Shown in pieces: positions 1 to 7,870 of a stretch of 64,000 bases of DNA. This stretch comes from Amycolatopsis tolypomycina. GTDB lineage: Bacteria; Actinomycetota; Actinomycetes; Mycobacteriales; Pseudonocardiaceae. A program made the position numbers and the translations under genes. The notes beneath the pieces are model-generated. The model saw only the letters and a program-made list of their open reading frames with translations. It made no database searches and had not been told where the DNA came from. Within the stretch, counting starts at the first letter, position 1. Each line of letters starts with the position of its first letter. The DNA lies in NCBI RefSeq assembly GCF_900105945.1, contig NZ_FNSO01000004.1, positions 3,038,001 through 3,102,000 on the forward strand, written 5' to 3'.

Positions 1-411
1 ACGGTGCTGCTCACCACGCAGTACCTGGAGGAGGCCGACCGGCTCGCCGACCGCGTGACGGTGTTCGACGCCGGCCGCGTCGTGGCCGACGGCACCCCCG
101 CCGAGCTCAAGCGGCGCATCGGCGGCCGTACGGTCCAGGTCCGGCCGGCGCTGGCCGCGGACCTGGACGCAACGGCCCGAGTCCTGGGCCGGGTGACCGG
201 CACCACCCCGGCCCGCGACGTCGCCGGCGGCCTGCTCACCGCGCCCGCCCCCGACCCGATGGTGCTGTCGGCGCTGGTCCGCAAGCTGGACCAGGCGGGG
301 TTGGCGGTGGCCGAGCTGGGCCTGCGGCTGCCCAGCCTGGACGAGGTCTTCCTGGCGCTGACCGGAAAACCGGCGGAGGTCCCCGCGGCGCGCGCCGGGA
401 GCGCGGGATGA
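1..411 (+). CDS. ABC transporter ATP-binding subunit, C-terminal part (DrrA-like), 5' truncated
   Basis: This is the 3' end of a gene that begins before the window; it is open from the first base (TVLLTTQYLEEADRLADRV). The stretch after Walker B is visible: the H-loop region is replaced by LLTTQYLEEAD, as is usual in the DrrA/daunorubicin-resistance family. It is followed by the family's C-terminal accessory domain ending near LPSLDEVFLALTG. DrrA-type ATPases power export of antibiotics or lipids with a DrrB-type permease, which is the next full gene. Walker A lies outside the window, so intactness cannot be judged. The stop overlaps an ATG (ATGA at 408), suggesting translational coupling to what follows. 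Confidence 0.85.
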   Translation, partial: TVLLTTQYLEEADRLADRVTVFDAGRVVADGTPAELKRRIGGRTVQVRPALAADLDATARVLGRVTGTTPARDVAGGLLTAPAPDPMVLSALVRKLDQAGLAVAELGLRLPSLDEVFLALTGKPAEVPAARAGSAG

Positions 412-539
412 GCGGCCGGGTGCGGGATGCGGGTGGGTTCCCGGCGCCGGGGGCGGAGTTTCCGATGAGCGGCCGGGTGTCGCCCACCAAACCGGTGCGG
501 CGCGCGCACGAGCCGCCGCCGGAGAGGAGTTCCCGATGA
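408..539 (+). other. Repeated start-codon region / possible 43-codon coupled ORF between drrA-like and drrB-like genes
   Basis: The sequence GATGAGCGGCCGGGTG occurs at about 407 and again at about 464. A diverged copy (GATGAACAGCCGGGTC) lies at 535, where the permease starts. The first two ATGs are in the same frame and give an ORF of 43 codons that overlaps the upstream stop and the permease start by 4 nt each. It may be a tiny coupled gene, or simply remnants of duplicated permease starts. No family is recognised in the peptide, which begins MSGRVRDAGG. Confidence 0.3.
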
Positions 540-1315
540 ACAGCCGGGTCGCACCCACCCAGGCCCTCCGCCACGGGCTGATCCTCGCCGGCCGGGGCGT
601 GCGCAAGATCCGCCGCAACCCCGAGCACCTGGTCGACGTGACCGTGCAGCCGCTGCTGTTCCTCGTCATGTTCGGCTACCTCTTCGGCGGCGCGATCGCC
701 GGCAGCCCGGACGCCTACCTGCGGGACCTCGTCCCCGGGCTGATGGTGCCGAGCGTGCTGATGGCCACCCTCTCGGCCGGGGTCGGGCTGAACGCCGACG
801 CGGGCAGCGGCGTGTTCGACCGGTTCCGCAGCATGCCCATCGCCCGCTCGGCGCCGCTGACCGGCGTGGTCCTGGCCGGCGCGGTCCGCTACCTGGTCGC
901 CATCGCCGTGCTGCTCGCGGCGGGTGCCGTCCTCGGCTACCGCGTCGGGACCGGGCCGCTCGGGGTCCTGGCCGCGACGGCGATCCTGGTGGCCGCCGGG
1001 CTGTGCTTCTGCTGGGTCACCGTGTTCCTCGGCATGGTGCTGCGCGACCGGGACGCGGTGCAGGGCACGGCCGTCGCGCTGTTCATGCCGATGGTGTTCG
1101 CGAGCACCGTCTTCGTGCCCGCCGCGACCATGCCGGGCTGGCTGCGGGCCTGGTCCGGCGTCAACCCGGTGAGCCTGCTCGCGGACGTCGTGCGCGGCCT
1201 GCTGGGCGGCGGCCCGGTCGCGGGCCCGCTCACCGGCGCGCTGGCCTGGTCCGCCGGAGTGCTGCTCGTGTTCTTCCCCCTGGCGATCCGCGCCTACCAC
1301 CGGCGCGTCGGATGA
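536..1315 (+). CDS. ABC-2 type transporter permease (DrrB-like)
   Basis: A membrane protein of 259 residues of the ABC-2 permease family that pairs with the preceding DrrA-like ATPase. Hydrophobic segments lie near residues 40-60 (LLFLVMFGYLFGG), 85-100, 120-145, 150-175, 185-205 and 230-250, the usual six-helix pattern. The conserved signature around residues 185-215 (MVFASTVFVPAATMPGWLRAW) matches DrrB-type exporters. The ATG at 536 has a GGAGAGGAG ribosome-binding site just upstream. Its position in the same strand cluster as ketosynthase-like and glycosyltransferase genes suggests export of, or resistance to, the product of that cluster. The substrate cannot be told from sequence. Confidence 0.85.
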   Translation: MNSRVAPTQALRHGLILAGRGVRKIRRNPEHLVDVTVQPLLFLVMFGYLFGGAIAGSPDAYLRDLVPGLMVPSVLMATLSAGVGLNADAGSGVFDRFRSMPIARSAPLTGVVLAGAVRYLVAIAVLLAAGAVLGYRVGTGPLGVLAATAILVAAGLCFCWVTVFLGMVLRDRDAVQGTAVALFMPMVFASTVFVPAATMPGWLRAWSGVNPVSLLADVVRGLLGGGPVAGPLTGALAWSAGVLLVFFPLAIRAYHRRVG

Positions 1316-1334
1316 CGGAGAGGTGAAACCGGCC

Positions 1335-1553
1335 ATGGGCTCAGCCGAGCCGACCGTGGAAGTGACCTTGAAGGGAGCACCCGACGGAATGCCCGAAACC
1401 GTGCTCGTCCGCCGCGCCGAGCTGGCCGCGGACCGGCTGAAGATCCCGTACCTGGCGGGATACGAGCACTTCGTCCCCTTGGAAGACCTCAGCGGAGTAC
1501 CGGAAGACGGCGCCGTCTTCGTCTGGTGCGACCGGACGAAATTCGCGGAATAG
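1335..1553 (+). CDS. DUF5988-like small protein
   Basis: A protein of 72 residues. I chose the ATG at 1335 because GGAGAGG (1318-1324) sits about 10 nt upstream; a GTG at 1323 would overlap that site. The pattern of a short beta-rich N-terminus, a central GYEHF motif (residues 40-50) and a C-terminal FVWCDRTKFAE matches my memory of the DUF5988 family. Such proteins sit in actinobacterial natural-product loci and have no established function. It lies between the exporter pair and the ketosynthase-III-like gene, with about 20 nt before and 10 nt after, so it belongs to the same operon. Confidence 0.65.
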   Translation: MGSAEPTVEVTLKGAPDGMPETVLVRRAELAADRLKIPYLAGYEHFVPLEDLSGVPEDGAVFVWCDRTKFAE

Positions 1554-1563
1554 AAGGGCGCCC

Positions 1564-2574
1564 ATGAACACCGCCATCCTCGGAACCGGCTCCTACCTGC
1601 CGGAGACCGTCCTCACCAGCGCCGAGCTCGGCCGCCGCCTCGGCCTCGGCGAACAGTGGATCTTCGACAAGACCCGGATCGCCGAGCGCCGGGTCGCGGC
1701 GCCGGACGAAGCGACGTCCGACCTGGCCACCCGGGCCGCCGAACACGCCCTGCGCGCGGCGAACCTCGCCGCCACGGACATCGACCTGCTGATCGTCGCC
1801 ACCTCGACGCCCGACCAGCCGATCCCGGCCACCGCCTGCGCGGTCCAGGCCAACCTCGGCGCGATGCGCGCGGCGGCCTTCGACGTCGACTCGGTGTGCA
1901 GCGGGTTCGTCTACGCCCTGGTCACCGCGCACGCGCTGCTCGAGGCGGATCCCTTGCCCCGCAATGCCCTCGTCATCGGCGCGGACACCTACTCGCGCAT
2001 CCTGAACTACGAGGACCGCCGCACCTGCGTGCTCTTCGGCGACGGGGCGGGCGCGGTCGTGCTCGGCAAGCGCGGCGGCGGCCGCGGGCTGCTGTCGAGC
2101 GCGCTGGGCTCGGACGGGACGACGGCCGACTACGTCACCGTGCCCGGTGGCGGCAGCCGCCGCCCGGCGAGCGCGGCCACCATCGCCGCGGGCGAGCACT
2201 ACTTCGCCATGCGCGGCAGGCAGGTCCGCGACCTCGCCTCCCGGGTGCTGCCCGAGCTCGTCGTCGACGTCGCGAAGGCGGCGGAGCTCGAGGTGTCGGA
2301 GATCGACCTCATCGTGCCGCACCAGGCGAACGGCCGGATGCTGGAGGAACTCGCCGGCACCCTCGACCTGCGCCCGGAGCAGATGCACCTGACCGTCGGG
2401 CGCTACGGCAACACCGGCGCGGCCTCGGTCCCGATCACCCTCGACGACGCCGTCCGCTCCGGGCGGCTGTTCGACGACGACGTCGTCCTGCTCGTGGCCT
2501 TCGGCGGCGGGATGAGCTGGGGCGGGGCCACACTGCGGTGGACGCGGCCGCGCAAGCCCGCGGAGGCCCGGTGA
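1564..2574 (+). CDS. Ketoacyl-ACP synthase III family protein (FabH/ChlB6/CerJ-like)
   Basis: A 336-residue thiolase-fold enzyme. The catalytic triad is complete: Cys112 in DVDSVCSGF, His253 in VPHQANGR and Asn283 in YGNTGAAS. KAS III enzymes condense acyl-CoA with malonyl-ACP. Paralogs in natural-product loci (CerJ, ChlB types) instead transfer acyl groups to sugars, carriers or hydroxyls. The intact Cys-His-Asn set keeps both roles open. The setting, next to a PapA5-like acyltransferase and a glycosyltransferase and away from fatty-acid genes, favours a specialised-metabolism role. Its last codons overlap the next gene's GTG by 4 nt (GTGA), so the two are translationally coupled. Confidence 0.88.
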   Translation: MNTAILGTGSYLPETVLTSAELGRRLGLGEQWIFDKTRIAERRVAAPDEATSDLATRAAEHALRAANLAATDIDLLIVATSTPDQPIPATACAVQANLGAMRAAAFDVDSVCSGFVYALVTAHALLEADPLPRNALVIGADTYSRILNYEDRRTCVLFGDGAGAVVLGKRGGGRGLLSSALGSDGTTADYVTVPGGGSRRPASAATIAAGEHYFAMRGRQVRDLASRVLPELVVDVAKAAELEVSEIDLIVPHQANGRMLEELAGTLDLRPEQMHLTVGRYGNTGAASVPITLDDAVRSGRLFDDDVVLLVAFGGGMSWGGATLRWTRPRKPAEAR

Positions 2575-4556
2575 ACCGGCCCCCGGTGCGGGTGCCGCGC
2601 TCGCGCCCGCCGCGTCACGACGTCGAGTTCCGCGGCGACGTCCGGATCCCGTCCAGCGAGCCGGGGCTCACCCTCGGTGCCGACCTCTACCTGCCGAAGA
2701 CGGCCCACCGCGTGCCGGTGCTGGTGACCCTCCACACCGGACGCAAGGACGGCCTCGGCGGCATCGCGGCGAGCCGCTACCTGCGGTACTTCGCCGAACG
2801 CGGCTACGCGGTGCTCTACGTGGACTGCTTCGGCATCGGGACGTCCGAGGGGACGCCGCGGCCGCTGCTGAGCCCGGGGGAGGTCGCCGACGGCGTGTCG
2901 GTGGTCGAGTGGGCCGCCGCGCAGCCGTGGTGCACCGGCCGGGCCGGGATGTGGGGCCTGTCCCACGGCGGGATGACGACGCTCGCCGTCGCGGCCGAGC
3001 GCCCGCCCGCGCTGAAGGCGATCTTCCCGGTGATGGGCTGGACCGACGTCGAACGCGACCTGGTGCACCCGGCCGGGTTGCGCGGCGGGATCGGGATGTT
3101 CGGGCACCTGAGCTTGTACCACATCTTCTGCGCGCTGCTGCCCCCGCTGCGCGACGGCGACCGCGAGAACTACGAGCGCGTGTGGAAGGAACGGCTGGAG
3201 AAGTTCGAGCCGTGGTTCGCCGACGCGTGGGAGCACCCGCCCGGGCACGAGGTGTGGGCGCAGCGGCGGATCGACGCGCGGCGGATCACCGTGCCGTCGT
3301 TGTGCGTCGCGGGCTGGCGTGACTTGTTCTGCGAGGGGATGATTGCCGCCTACCAGCAGATCCGGGCACCCAAACAGCTGATCGCCGGCCCGTGGCTGCA
3401 CACGTTCCCCGACGTGGCCGCGGTCGCGCCGTTTCCGTCGGCCGTGCTCGCCTGCGCGTGGTGGGACCGCTGGCTGCACGGCCGGGCGCCGCGGGCGGGC
3501 ACTCGCGAGCGGACCGCGACGTTCTTCGTCCAGGGTGCGGGTTCCCGGTGGGTCCGGGCCGCGCAGTGGCCGCCGGAGAAGAAGGCCGACCACGTCTTCG
3601 TCGCCTCCCGCTCGGGGCACCTCTACCGGTCCGCGCCGGGCGGCCGTCCGTCGGCGGCCGCCACGGTCACCGGCCGGGGCGACCCGACCGTCGGCGCGCT
3701 GAGCGGCCTCACCAAGCACCCGACGGACCGCTTCGGCTACCCGCTGGACCAGCACGACGACGACGCCCGGACACTCGCGTTCACCAGCGCGCCGCTGCCG
3801 GAGCCGCTGCTGATCGCCGGCCGTCCTTCCGTGCGGCTGCTGCTCGGTCCCGGCACCACCGCGACCCGGTGCGTGCTCAAGGTGACCGACGTCGACGAAC
3901 AGGACCGCTCGCTGCTGATCGCCTCGGGCACGGTGGACCTGGCCCGCCGCGAAGACGTTGTCCTGGTGCAGCTCGACCCGACGTGCTACCAGGTCGCCAC
4001 CGGCCATCGGGTGCGGCTGGTCGTGGCCGAGGCCGACATCCCGCGGCTGTGGCCGGCCGGGGAGCCCGGGGTGCTGGGCGTCCGCGTGATCCGCGGGCCC
4101 GGCGACTACGTCGGCCTCGCCGCCGAAGAGTACGAAGGCCACCACGCCACGACGGTGAGCTTGCCCGCCGCCGACCCCGGCGCGCTCACCGACGTCGTGG
4201 TCCCGCCGCCGGCCCGGCGCGGCCCGGCGGGTCCGGTCGACGACCGCTGGGAGATCGCCCGCGACCACCTCCGTGCGGCGGTCCGGCTGACCGTGGAGAA
4301 GCGCGACCGGATTCGGGTGCCCGGCGACGACCGGGACTTCCTCGCGATGACCACGCAGGTGGCCCTCGGCGTGCCCGAACACCACCCGGCGGGCGCGCGC
4401 ATGACGGCGACGGGGGAGAAGACCGCCGAAACCGCCGGCGGCGACCGGGTCGTCGTCCGCGCCGGCATCGACATGGGGTCGGCGGACGCCGCCGTCACGG
4501 CCGAGGTGCTCGTCAACGGCACGCAGTTCTTCACGCGGGAGTGGAAATGGACCTGA
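2571..4556 (+). CDS. CocE/NonD family alpha/beta hydrolase
   Basis: A 661-residue protein of the X-Pro dipeptidyl-peptidase S15/CocE family. It has an N-terminal alpha/beta hydrolase domain (about residues 20-320) with nucleophile Ser131 in MWGLSHGG and a C-terminal jelly-roll-like domain (about 390-640). CocE-type enzymes hydrolyse esters or amides, such as cocaine and glutaryl-7-ACA. No secretion signal is visible. The GTG at 2571 overlaps the ketosynthase stop. A paralog with the same architecture lies on the other strand at 13581-15437. Within this locus it may trim or activate an acylated or peptidyl product, but the substrate is unknown. Confidence 0.85.
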   Translation: MNRPPVRVPRSRPPRHDVEFRGDVRIPSSEPGLTLGADLYLPKTAHRVPVLVTLHTGRKDGLGGIAASRYLRYFAERGYAVLYVDCFGIGTSEGTPRPLLSPGEVADGVSVVEWAAAQPWCTGRAGMWGLSHGGMTTLAVAAERPPALKAIFPVMGWTDVERDLVHPAGLRGGIGMFGHLSLYHIFCALLPPLRDGDRENYERVWKERLEKFEPWFADAWEHPPGHEVWAQRRIDARRITVPSLCVAGWRDLFCEGMIAAYQQIRAPKQLIAGPWLHTFPDVAAVAPFPSAVLACAWWDRWLHGRAPRAGTRERTATFFVQGAGSRWVRAAQWPPEKKADHVFVASRSGHLYRSAPGGRPSAAATVTGRGDPTVGALSGLTKHPTDRFGYPLDQHDDDARTLAFTSAPLPEPLLIAGRPSVRLLLGPGTTATRCVLKVTDVDEQDRSLLIASGTVDLARREDVVLVQLDPTCYQVATGHRVRLVVAEADIPRLWPAGEPGVLGVRVIRGPGDYVGLAAEEYEGHHATTVSLPAADPGALTDVVVPPPARRGPAGPVDDRWEIARDHLRAAVRLTVEKRDRIRVPGDDRDFLAMTTQVALGVPEHHPAGARMTATGEKTAETAGGDRVVVRAGIDMGSADAAVTAEVLVNGTQFFTREWKWT

Positions 4557-5743
4557 CCGGGCTCGAACGTCCGCTGAACTACCTGGAGCTGGCCCACCTC
4601 GACCGGGTGGTGATCATGGCCGCGGAGTACGAAGGCGAGCTGGACGCCGCCGTGCTGGCCCGCGCGTTCCGGCACCTGTGCCTGGCGCACCCGGTGCTGC
4701 GGGGGCGGATCCGCGGGACCTCGCCCGAAGCCGTGCTGGCGGTGTCCCCCGAGCACGAACCGGAGCTGATCGTCCTGCCGGACGGCCCGGACGCGCTCGC
4801 GCGGATCACCGGGCTGCCGTGGGACGCCACGGCCGGGGTCGCCGACCTCGTGCTCGTCCAGGGGGACGGGCACAGGTACGTCGCCCTGCGCACGGACCAC
4901 TCGATCACCGACGCGAACGCGTGGCTCGGCACCTTCCGCGAGCTGCTGCGGGTGTTCACGGCGTTGGCGTCGGGGGACGAACCGGTCAGCGAGCCGGGCA
5001 CGGCCCTGCCCGCGCCGCCTGCCGCGCTCTTCCACGAGCGGCTCGGGCTGATCCCGTACGACCGGCGGCTGTTCCACTCCGCGGTCCCGCCCGAGCCGTC
5101 GGGTCCGGCGGCGGGCCTGTTCAGCGGCTACCTCCGGCTTTCGGCCGAGGAGACGCAGTGGCTCAAGCGGGCGGCCCGCCGGTACGAGACGACGGTGCAC
5201 GGCCTGGTGGCCGGCGCGATCCTGCTCGCCCAGCGCGTGCTGGCGGGCGGCCGGGAGGCCGTGCCGATGTACTGCGTGTCGCCGGTGGACTTCCGCCGCC
5301 GCGTCGACCCGCCGGTGGGCGAGCTGGAGACGACCAACTTCATGATGTCGTACGTGGCCGAGACGGGCGTGTCGCCGCGGCTGAGCCCGGTCCTCGTCGG
5401 CCGCGAGGTGAAGGCCCGGATGGACGAGGTCCTCGCCGGCGGAGAAGGCGTCCGGGAGGCGGCGCCGATGGCGGACACGTTGGGCCGCAACCTGTCCTAC
5501 GCGCTGATCAGCAACCTCGGCGTGGTGGCGGAGTTCCCGGCGCCGCCCGGGCTGGAGTTCACCGAGCTGCACATCCTCGACACCGTCGGCGACACGTTCT
5601 TCCCCGGCTACTACGTCTCGACCTACCGCGACCGGCTGACGGTGCTGCACATCTTCACCGACCGCTTCTTCACCCGCGGCGACGTCGACCGGATCGTCCG
5701 CGAGCTCCACGAACAGCTGCTGATCATCGGCGCTTCGGCCTGA
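4547..5743 (+). CDS. Condensation-fold acyltransferase (PapA5 / phthiodiolone dimycocerosyltransferase-like)
   Basis: A 398-residue standalone protein with the chloramphenicol-acetyltransferase-like fold shared by NRPS condensation domains and PapA-type acyltransferases. The HxxxD active-site motif is present as His118-Ser-Ile-Thr-Asp122. The second half carries the family pattern around NLSYALISNLG (about residue 315). PapA5 transfers acyl chains from a carrier protein to alcohols. The ATG at 4547 overlaps the preceding CocE gene by 10 nt, so the genes are probably co-translated. With a KAS III-like enzyme and a glycosyltransferase alongside, an acylation step on a polyketide or sugar is plausible. 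Confidence 0.75.
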   Translation: MDLTGLERPLNYLELAHLDRVVIMAAEYEGELDAAVLARAFRHLCLAHPVLRGRIRGTSPEAVLAVSPEHEPELIVLPDGPDALARITGLPWDATAGVADLVLVQGDGHRYVALRTDHSITDANAWLGTFRELLRVFTALASGDEPVSEPGTALPAPPAALFHERLGLIPYDRRLFHSAVPPEPSGPAAGLFSGYLRLSAEETQWLKRAARRYETTVHGLVAGAILLAQRVLAGGREAVPMYCVSPVDFRRRVDPPVGELETTNFMMSYVAETGVSPRLSPVLVGREVKARMDEVLAGGEGVREAAPMADTLGRNLSYALISNLGVVAEFPAPPGLEFTELHILDTVGDTFFPGYYVSTYRDRLTVLHIFTDRFFTRGDVDRIVRELHEQLLIIGASA

Positions 5744-5760
5744 GCACGGGCCTCGCCAAG

Positions 5761-5843
5761 CGCCCCAATGTGGCGTTCGGTGCGTCAGATGCACCCAATG
5801 TGGCGTTCGGTGCGTTGGACGCACCCAATGCCACATTGGGGCG
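5761..5843 (+). repeat. REP-like palindrome with duplicated left arm (CGCCCCAATGTGGCG type)
   Basis: The outer arms CGCCCCAATGTGGC (5761-5774) and GCCACATTGGGGCG (5830-5843) are perfect inverted repeats. Between them the unit CACCCAATGTGGCGTTCGG is repeated, and a small inner hairpin follows. The same palindrome family occurs inside the NRPS gene at 41738-41790. Here it lies in the 132-nt gap before the glycosyltransferase, where it could act as an attenuator or an mRNA-stabilising structure. Confidence 0.85.
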
Positions 5844-5875
5844 CTGGCGCCGCGTCGTACCAGGAAAGGAGATCC

Positions 5876-7138
5876 GTGAAGGTACTGCTGCTGACCCACG
5901 GCAGCCGCGGCGACGTCCAGCCGTTCGCCGCGCTCGCCGCCGCGTTGACCGGCGCCGGCCACGAGGTGGTGCTGGCCGCGCCCGCGTCGTCGGCCGCGGT
6001 CGCCGAGCCGTTCTGCGCGCGGGTGTTCCCGCTCGACGACGGGACGAACAAGCTCGTCGCCGACCGGGCGGCGTGGGAGGCGGTCGAACGCAACTTCCGC
6101 GGCCTGCGCGGGAAACGCCTCGGGCTGCGGCTGCTGCGCCGCAACCGCGCGGCGATGACGCGGGTGTTCGGCGACCTCGCGGCGCTGGCCAGGGAGCCGC
6201 TCGACGCCGATCTCGTCGTGCACCAGGTCAACGTCCCCGGCCACGCGATCGCCGAGGTGCTCGGCGTCCCGGCGGTCCCGGTGTGCCTGCAGCCGTTCTG
6301 GGTGCCGACGCCGTCGTTCCCCGACCCGCTGTTCCCGTACCGGCTGCCGGCCGCGCTCAACCGGGCGTCGTACGCGTCGACCAGGACGTTCGTCCGCGCC
6401 CTGACCGGAAATCCGGGACGGTTCCGCCGAGCGGGGCTCGGCCTGCCCCGCCGCCGCCACGCCCACGACCCGCTCCGGCGGCCCGACGGCACCCCGGCGC
6501 CGGTGCTGCAGGCGTTCAGCAGGCACGTGCTGCCGCCGCGCGCGTGGTACCCGGAACCGGTGCACACGCCCGGGTTCTTCTTCCTGCCCCCGGCCCCGTG
6601 GACACCACCGGCGGACCTGGCGGCCTTCCTCGCGGCCGGCGAGCCGCCGGTCTACCTGGGCTTCGGCAGCATGGTCGGCAGCGAACCGGCCCGGACGGGC
6701 CACCTCGTAGCGGCGGCCCTCCGCGAAACGGGTGTCCGCGCGATCGTCGCGGTGGGCCGTGGTGGCATCCGCCCGGAAGGCTTGGGCGGCAACGTGTTCT
6801 GCTTGCCGGAGGCCCCGCACGACTGGCTTTTCCCCCGCACGGCAGCGGTGGTCCACCACGGCGGAGCGGGCACAACGGCGGCGGCCCTCGCCGCGGGCAG
6901 GCCCCAGGTGGTCTGCCCGTTCATGTTCGACCAGCCGTTCTTCGGACGGCGGCTGTTCGCGTTGGGCGTGGCCCCGCCGCCGCAGCCGTTGCGGGAGTTG
7001 ACGGCGGCGGGGCTGGCCCGAGCGATCACGGACGCCGTGACGGGGACGCTCCCGGCCCGGGCGCAGGAGCTGGGTGAGCTGATCCGTGCGGAGGACGGTG
7101 TCGGGCACGCGGTCAAGATCCTGGAAGCGATGTCATGA
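5876..7138 (+). CDS. Family-1 glycosyltransferase (UGT/macrolide GT type)
   Basis: A 420-residue GT-B fold enzyme. The N-terminus VLLLTHGSRGDVQPFAALA is characteristic of natural-product glycosyltransferases. The sugar-nucleotide site appears as [19 protein letters not shown] (about residues 325-343), followed by the FDQPFFGRRL acceptor/donor segment. It should transfer a sugar from an NDP-sugar to a lipophilic aglycone or to an antibiotic. The GTG at 5876 has a strong AGGAAAGGAG site. It closes the left cluster, separated from the acyltransferase by a REP-like palindrome, and its stop codon lies inside the left arm of a terminator hairpin. No sugar-biosynthesis genes are in the window, so the donor could be UDP-glucose. 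Confidence 0.88.
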   Translation: MKVLLLTHGSRGDVQPFAALAAALTGAGHEVVLAAPASSAAVAEPFCARVFPLDDGTNKLVADRAAWEAVERNFRGLRGKRLGLRLLRRNRAAMTRVFGDLAALAREPLDADLVVHQVNVPGHAIAEVLGVPAVPVCLQPFWVPTPSFPDPLFPYRLPAALNRASYASTRTFVRALTGNPGRFRRAGLGLPRRRHAHDPLRRPDGTPAPVLQAFSRHVLPPRAWYPEPVHTPGFFFLPPAPWTPPADLAAFLAAGEPPVYLGFGSMVGSEPARTGHLVAAALRETGVRAIVAVGRGGIRPEGLGGNVFCLPEAPHDWLFPRTAAVVHHGGAGTTAAALAAGRPQVVCPFMFDQPFFGRRLFALGVAPPPQPLRELTAAGLARAITDAVTGTLPARAQELGELIRAEDGVGHAVKILEAMS

Positions 7139-7184
7139 ACGACTCTTTCCTGACACCAGACGCCATGAAAGAGTCGTTCATGAC
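7132..7184. terminator. Bidirectional terminator-like hairpin between convergent genes
   Basis: Perfect 18-bp arms GTCATGAACGACTCTTTC (7132-7149) and its complement (7167-7184) are separated by 17 nt. It lies between the convergent glycosyltransferase and DppF-like genes and includes the stop codon of the former. It may also belong to the REP-like palindrome population of this genome. Confidence 0.8.
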
Positions 7185-7870
7185 GTTCGGCGCGCCGTAG
7201 GCACCTGCTCGGCGACCCGGCCACCACGCAGCACCACCACCCGGTGGCAGAAGAACCGCACCACGTCGATGTCGTGCGAAATGAACAGGTAACTCAGCCC
7301 CAGCTGCTGCTGCAGGTCCAGCAGCAGGTTCAGGACCTGCGCCTGCACCGACAGGTCGAGCGCGCTGGTCGGCTCGTCGCAGACCACCAGCTCCGGCTCC
7401 AGCACCAGCGCGCGGGCGATGGCGATCCGCTGCAGCTGCCCACCGGAGAACGCGCCGGGGTGGCGGGTCGCCGCCGCCGGGGGCAGGCCGACCCGGTCGA
7501 GGACCGCGGCCACCCGCTGCTCCGCCGCCCGGCGGGGGAGGCGGGCGACCACCCGCAGCGGCTCGGCGAGGGTGCTGCCGACCGTGCGGGACGGGTTCAG
7601 CGAGCCGTGCGGGTCCTGGAACACGATCTGCAGGTGCCTGCTCAGCTCGCGCCGCCGGGTCCCGGCGATGTCCTCGCCGCGGAACAGGATCCGGCCGCCC
7701 GAAGGCCGGACCAGGCCGACGATCGCGTGCCCGATCGTCGACTTCCCCGAGCCCGACTCGCCGAGCAGCCCGAGCGTTTCGCCGCGCCGGACGGTGAGGC
7801 TCACGCCGTCCACCACCGGGCGGTGCGGCCGGTAGCCGACGCTCAGGTCCTGGAGCTCAAGCAGAGGCAC
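7178..7870 (-). CDS. Oligopeptide-type ABC transporter ATPase (DppF/OppF-like)
   Basis: A 230-residue nucleotide-binding subunit: Walker A GESGSGKST (about 36-44), signature FSGGQLQRIAIARAL, Walker B LVVCDEPTSALD and H-loop FISHDID. It hydrolyses ATP to drive uptake through the DppB/DppC permeases encoded upstream. The GTG at 7870 overlaps the end of the DppC-DppD gene by 14 nt. At 230 residues it is shorter than many DppF proteins (about 320) because the C-terminal oligopeptide/dipeptide accessory domain is missing. Confidence 0.88.
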   Translation of the reverse strand: MPLLELQDLSVGYRPHRPVVDGVSLTVRRGETLGLLGESGSGKSTIGHAIVGLVRPSGGRILFRGEDIAGTRRRELSRHLQIVFQDPHGSLNPSRTVGSTLAEPLRVVARLPRRAAEQRVAAVLDRVGLPPAAATRHPGAFSGGQLQRIAIARALVLEPELVVCDEPTSALDLSVQAQVLNLLLDLQQQLGLSYLFISHDIDVVRFFCHRVVVLRGGRVAEQVPTARRTS

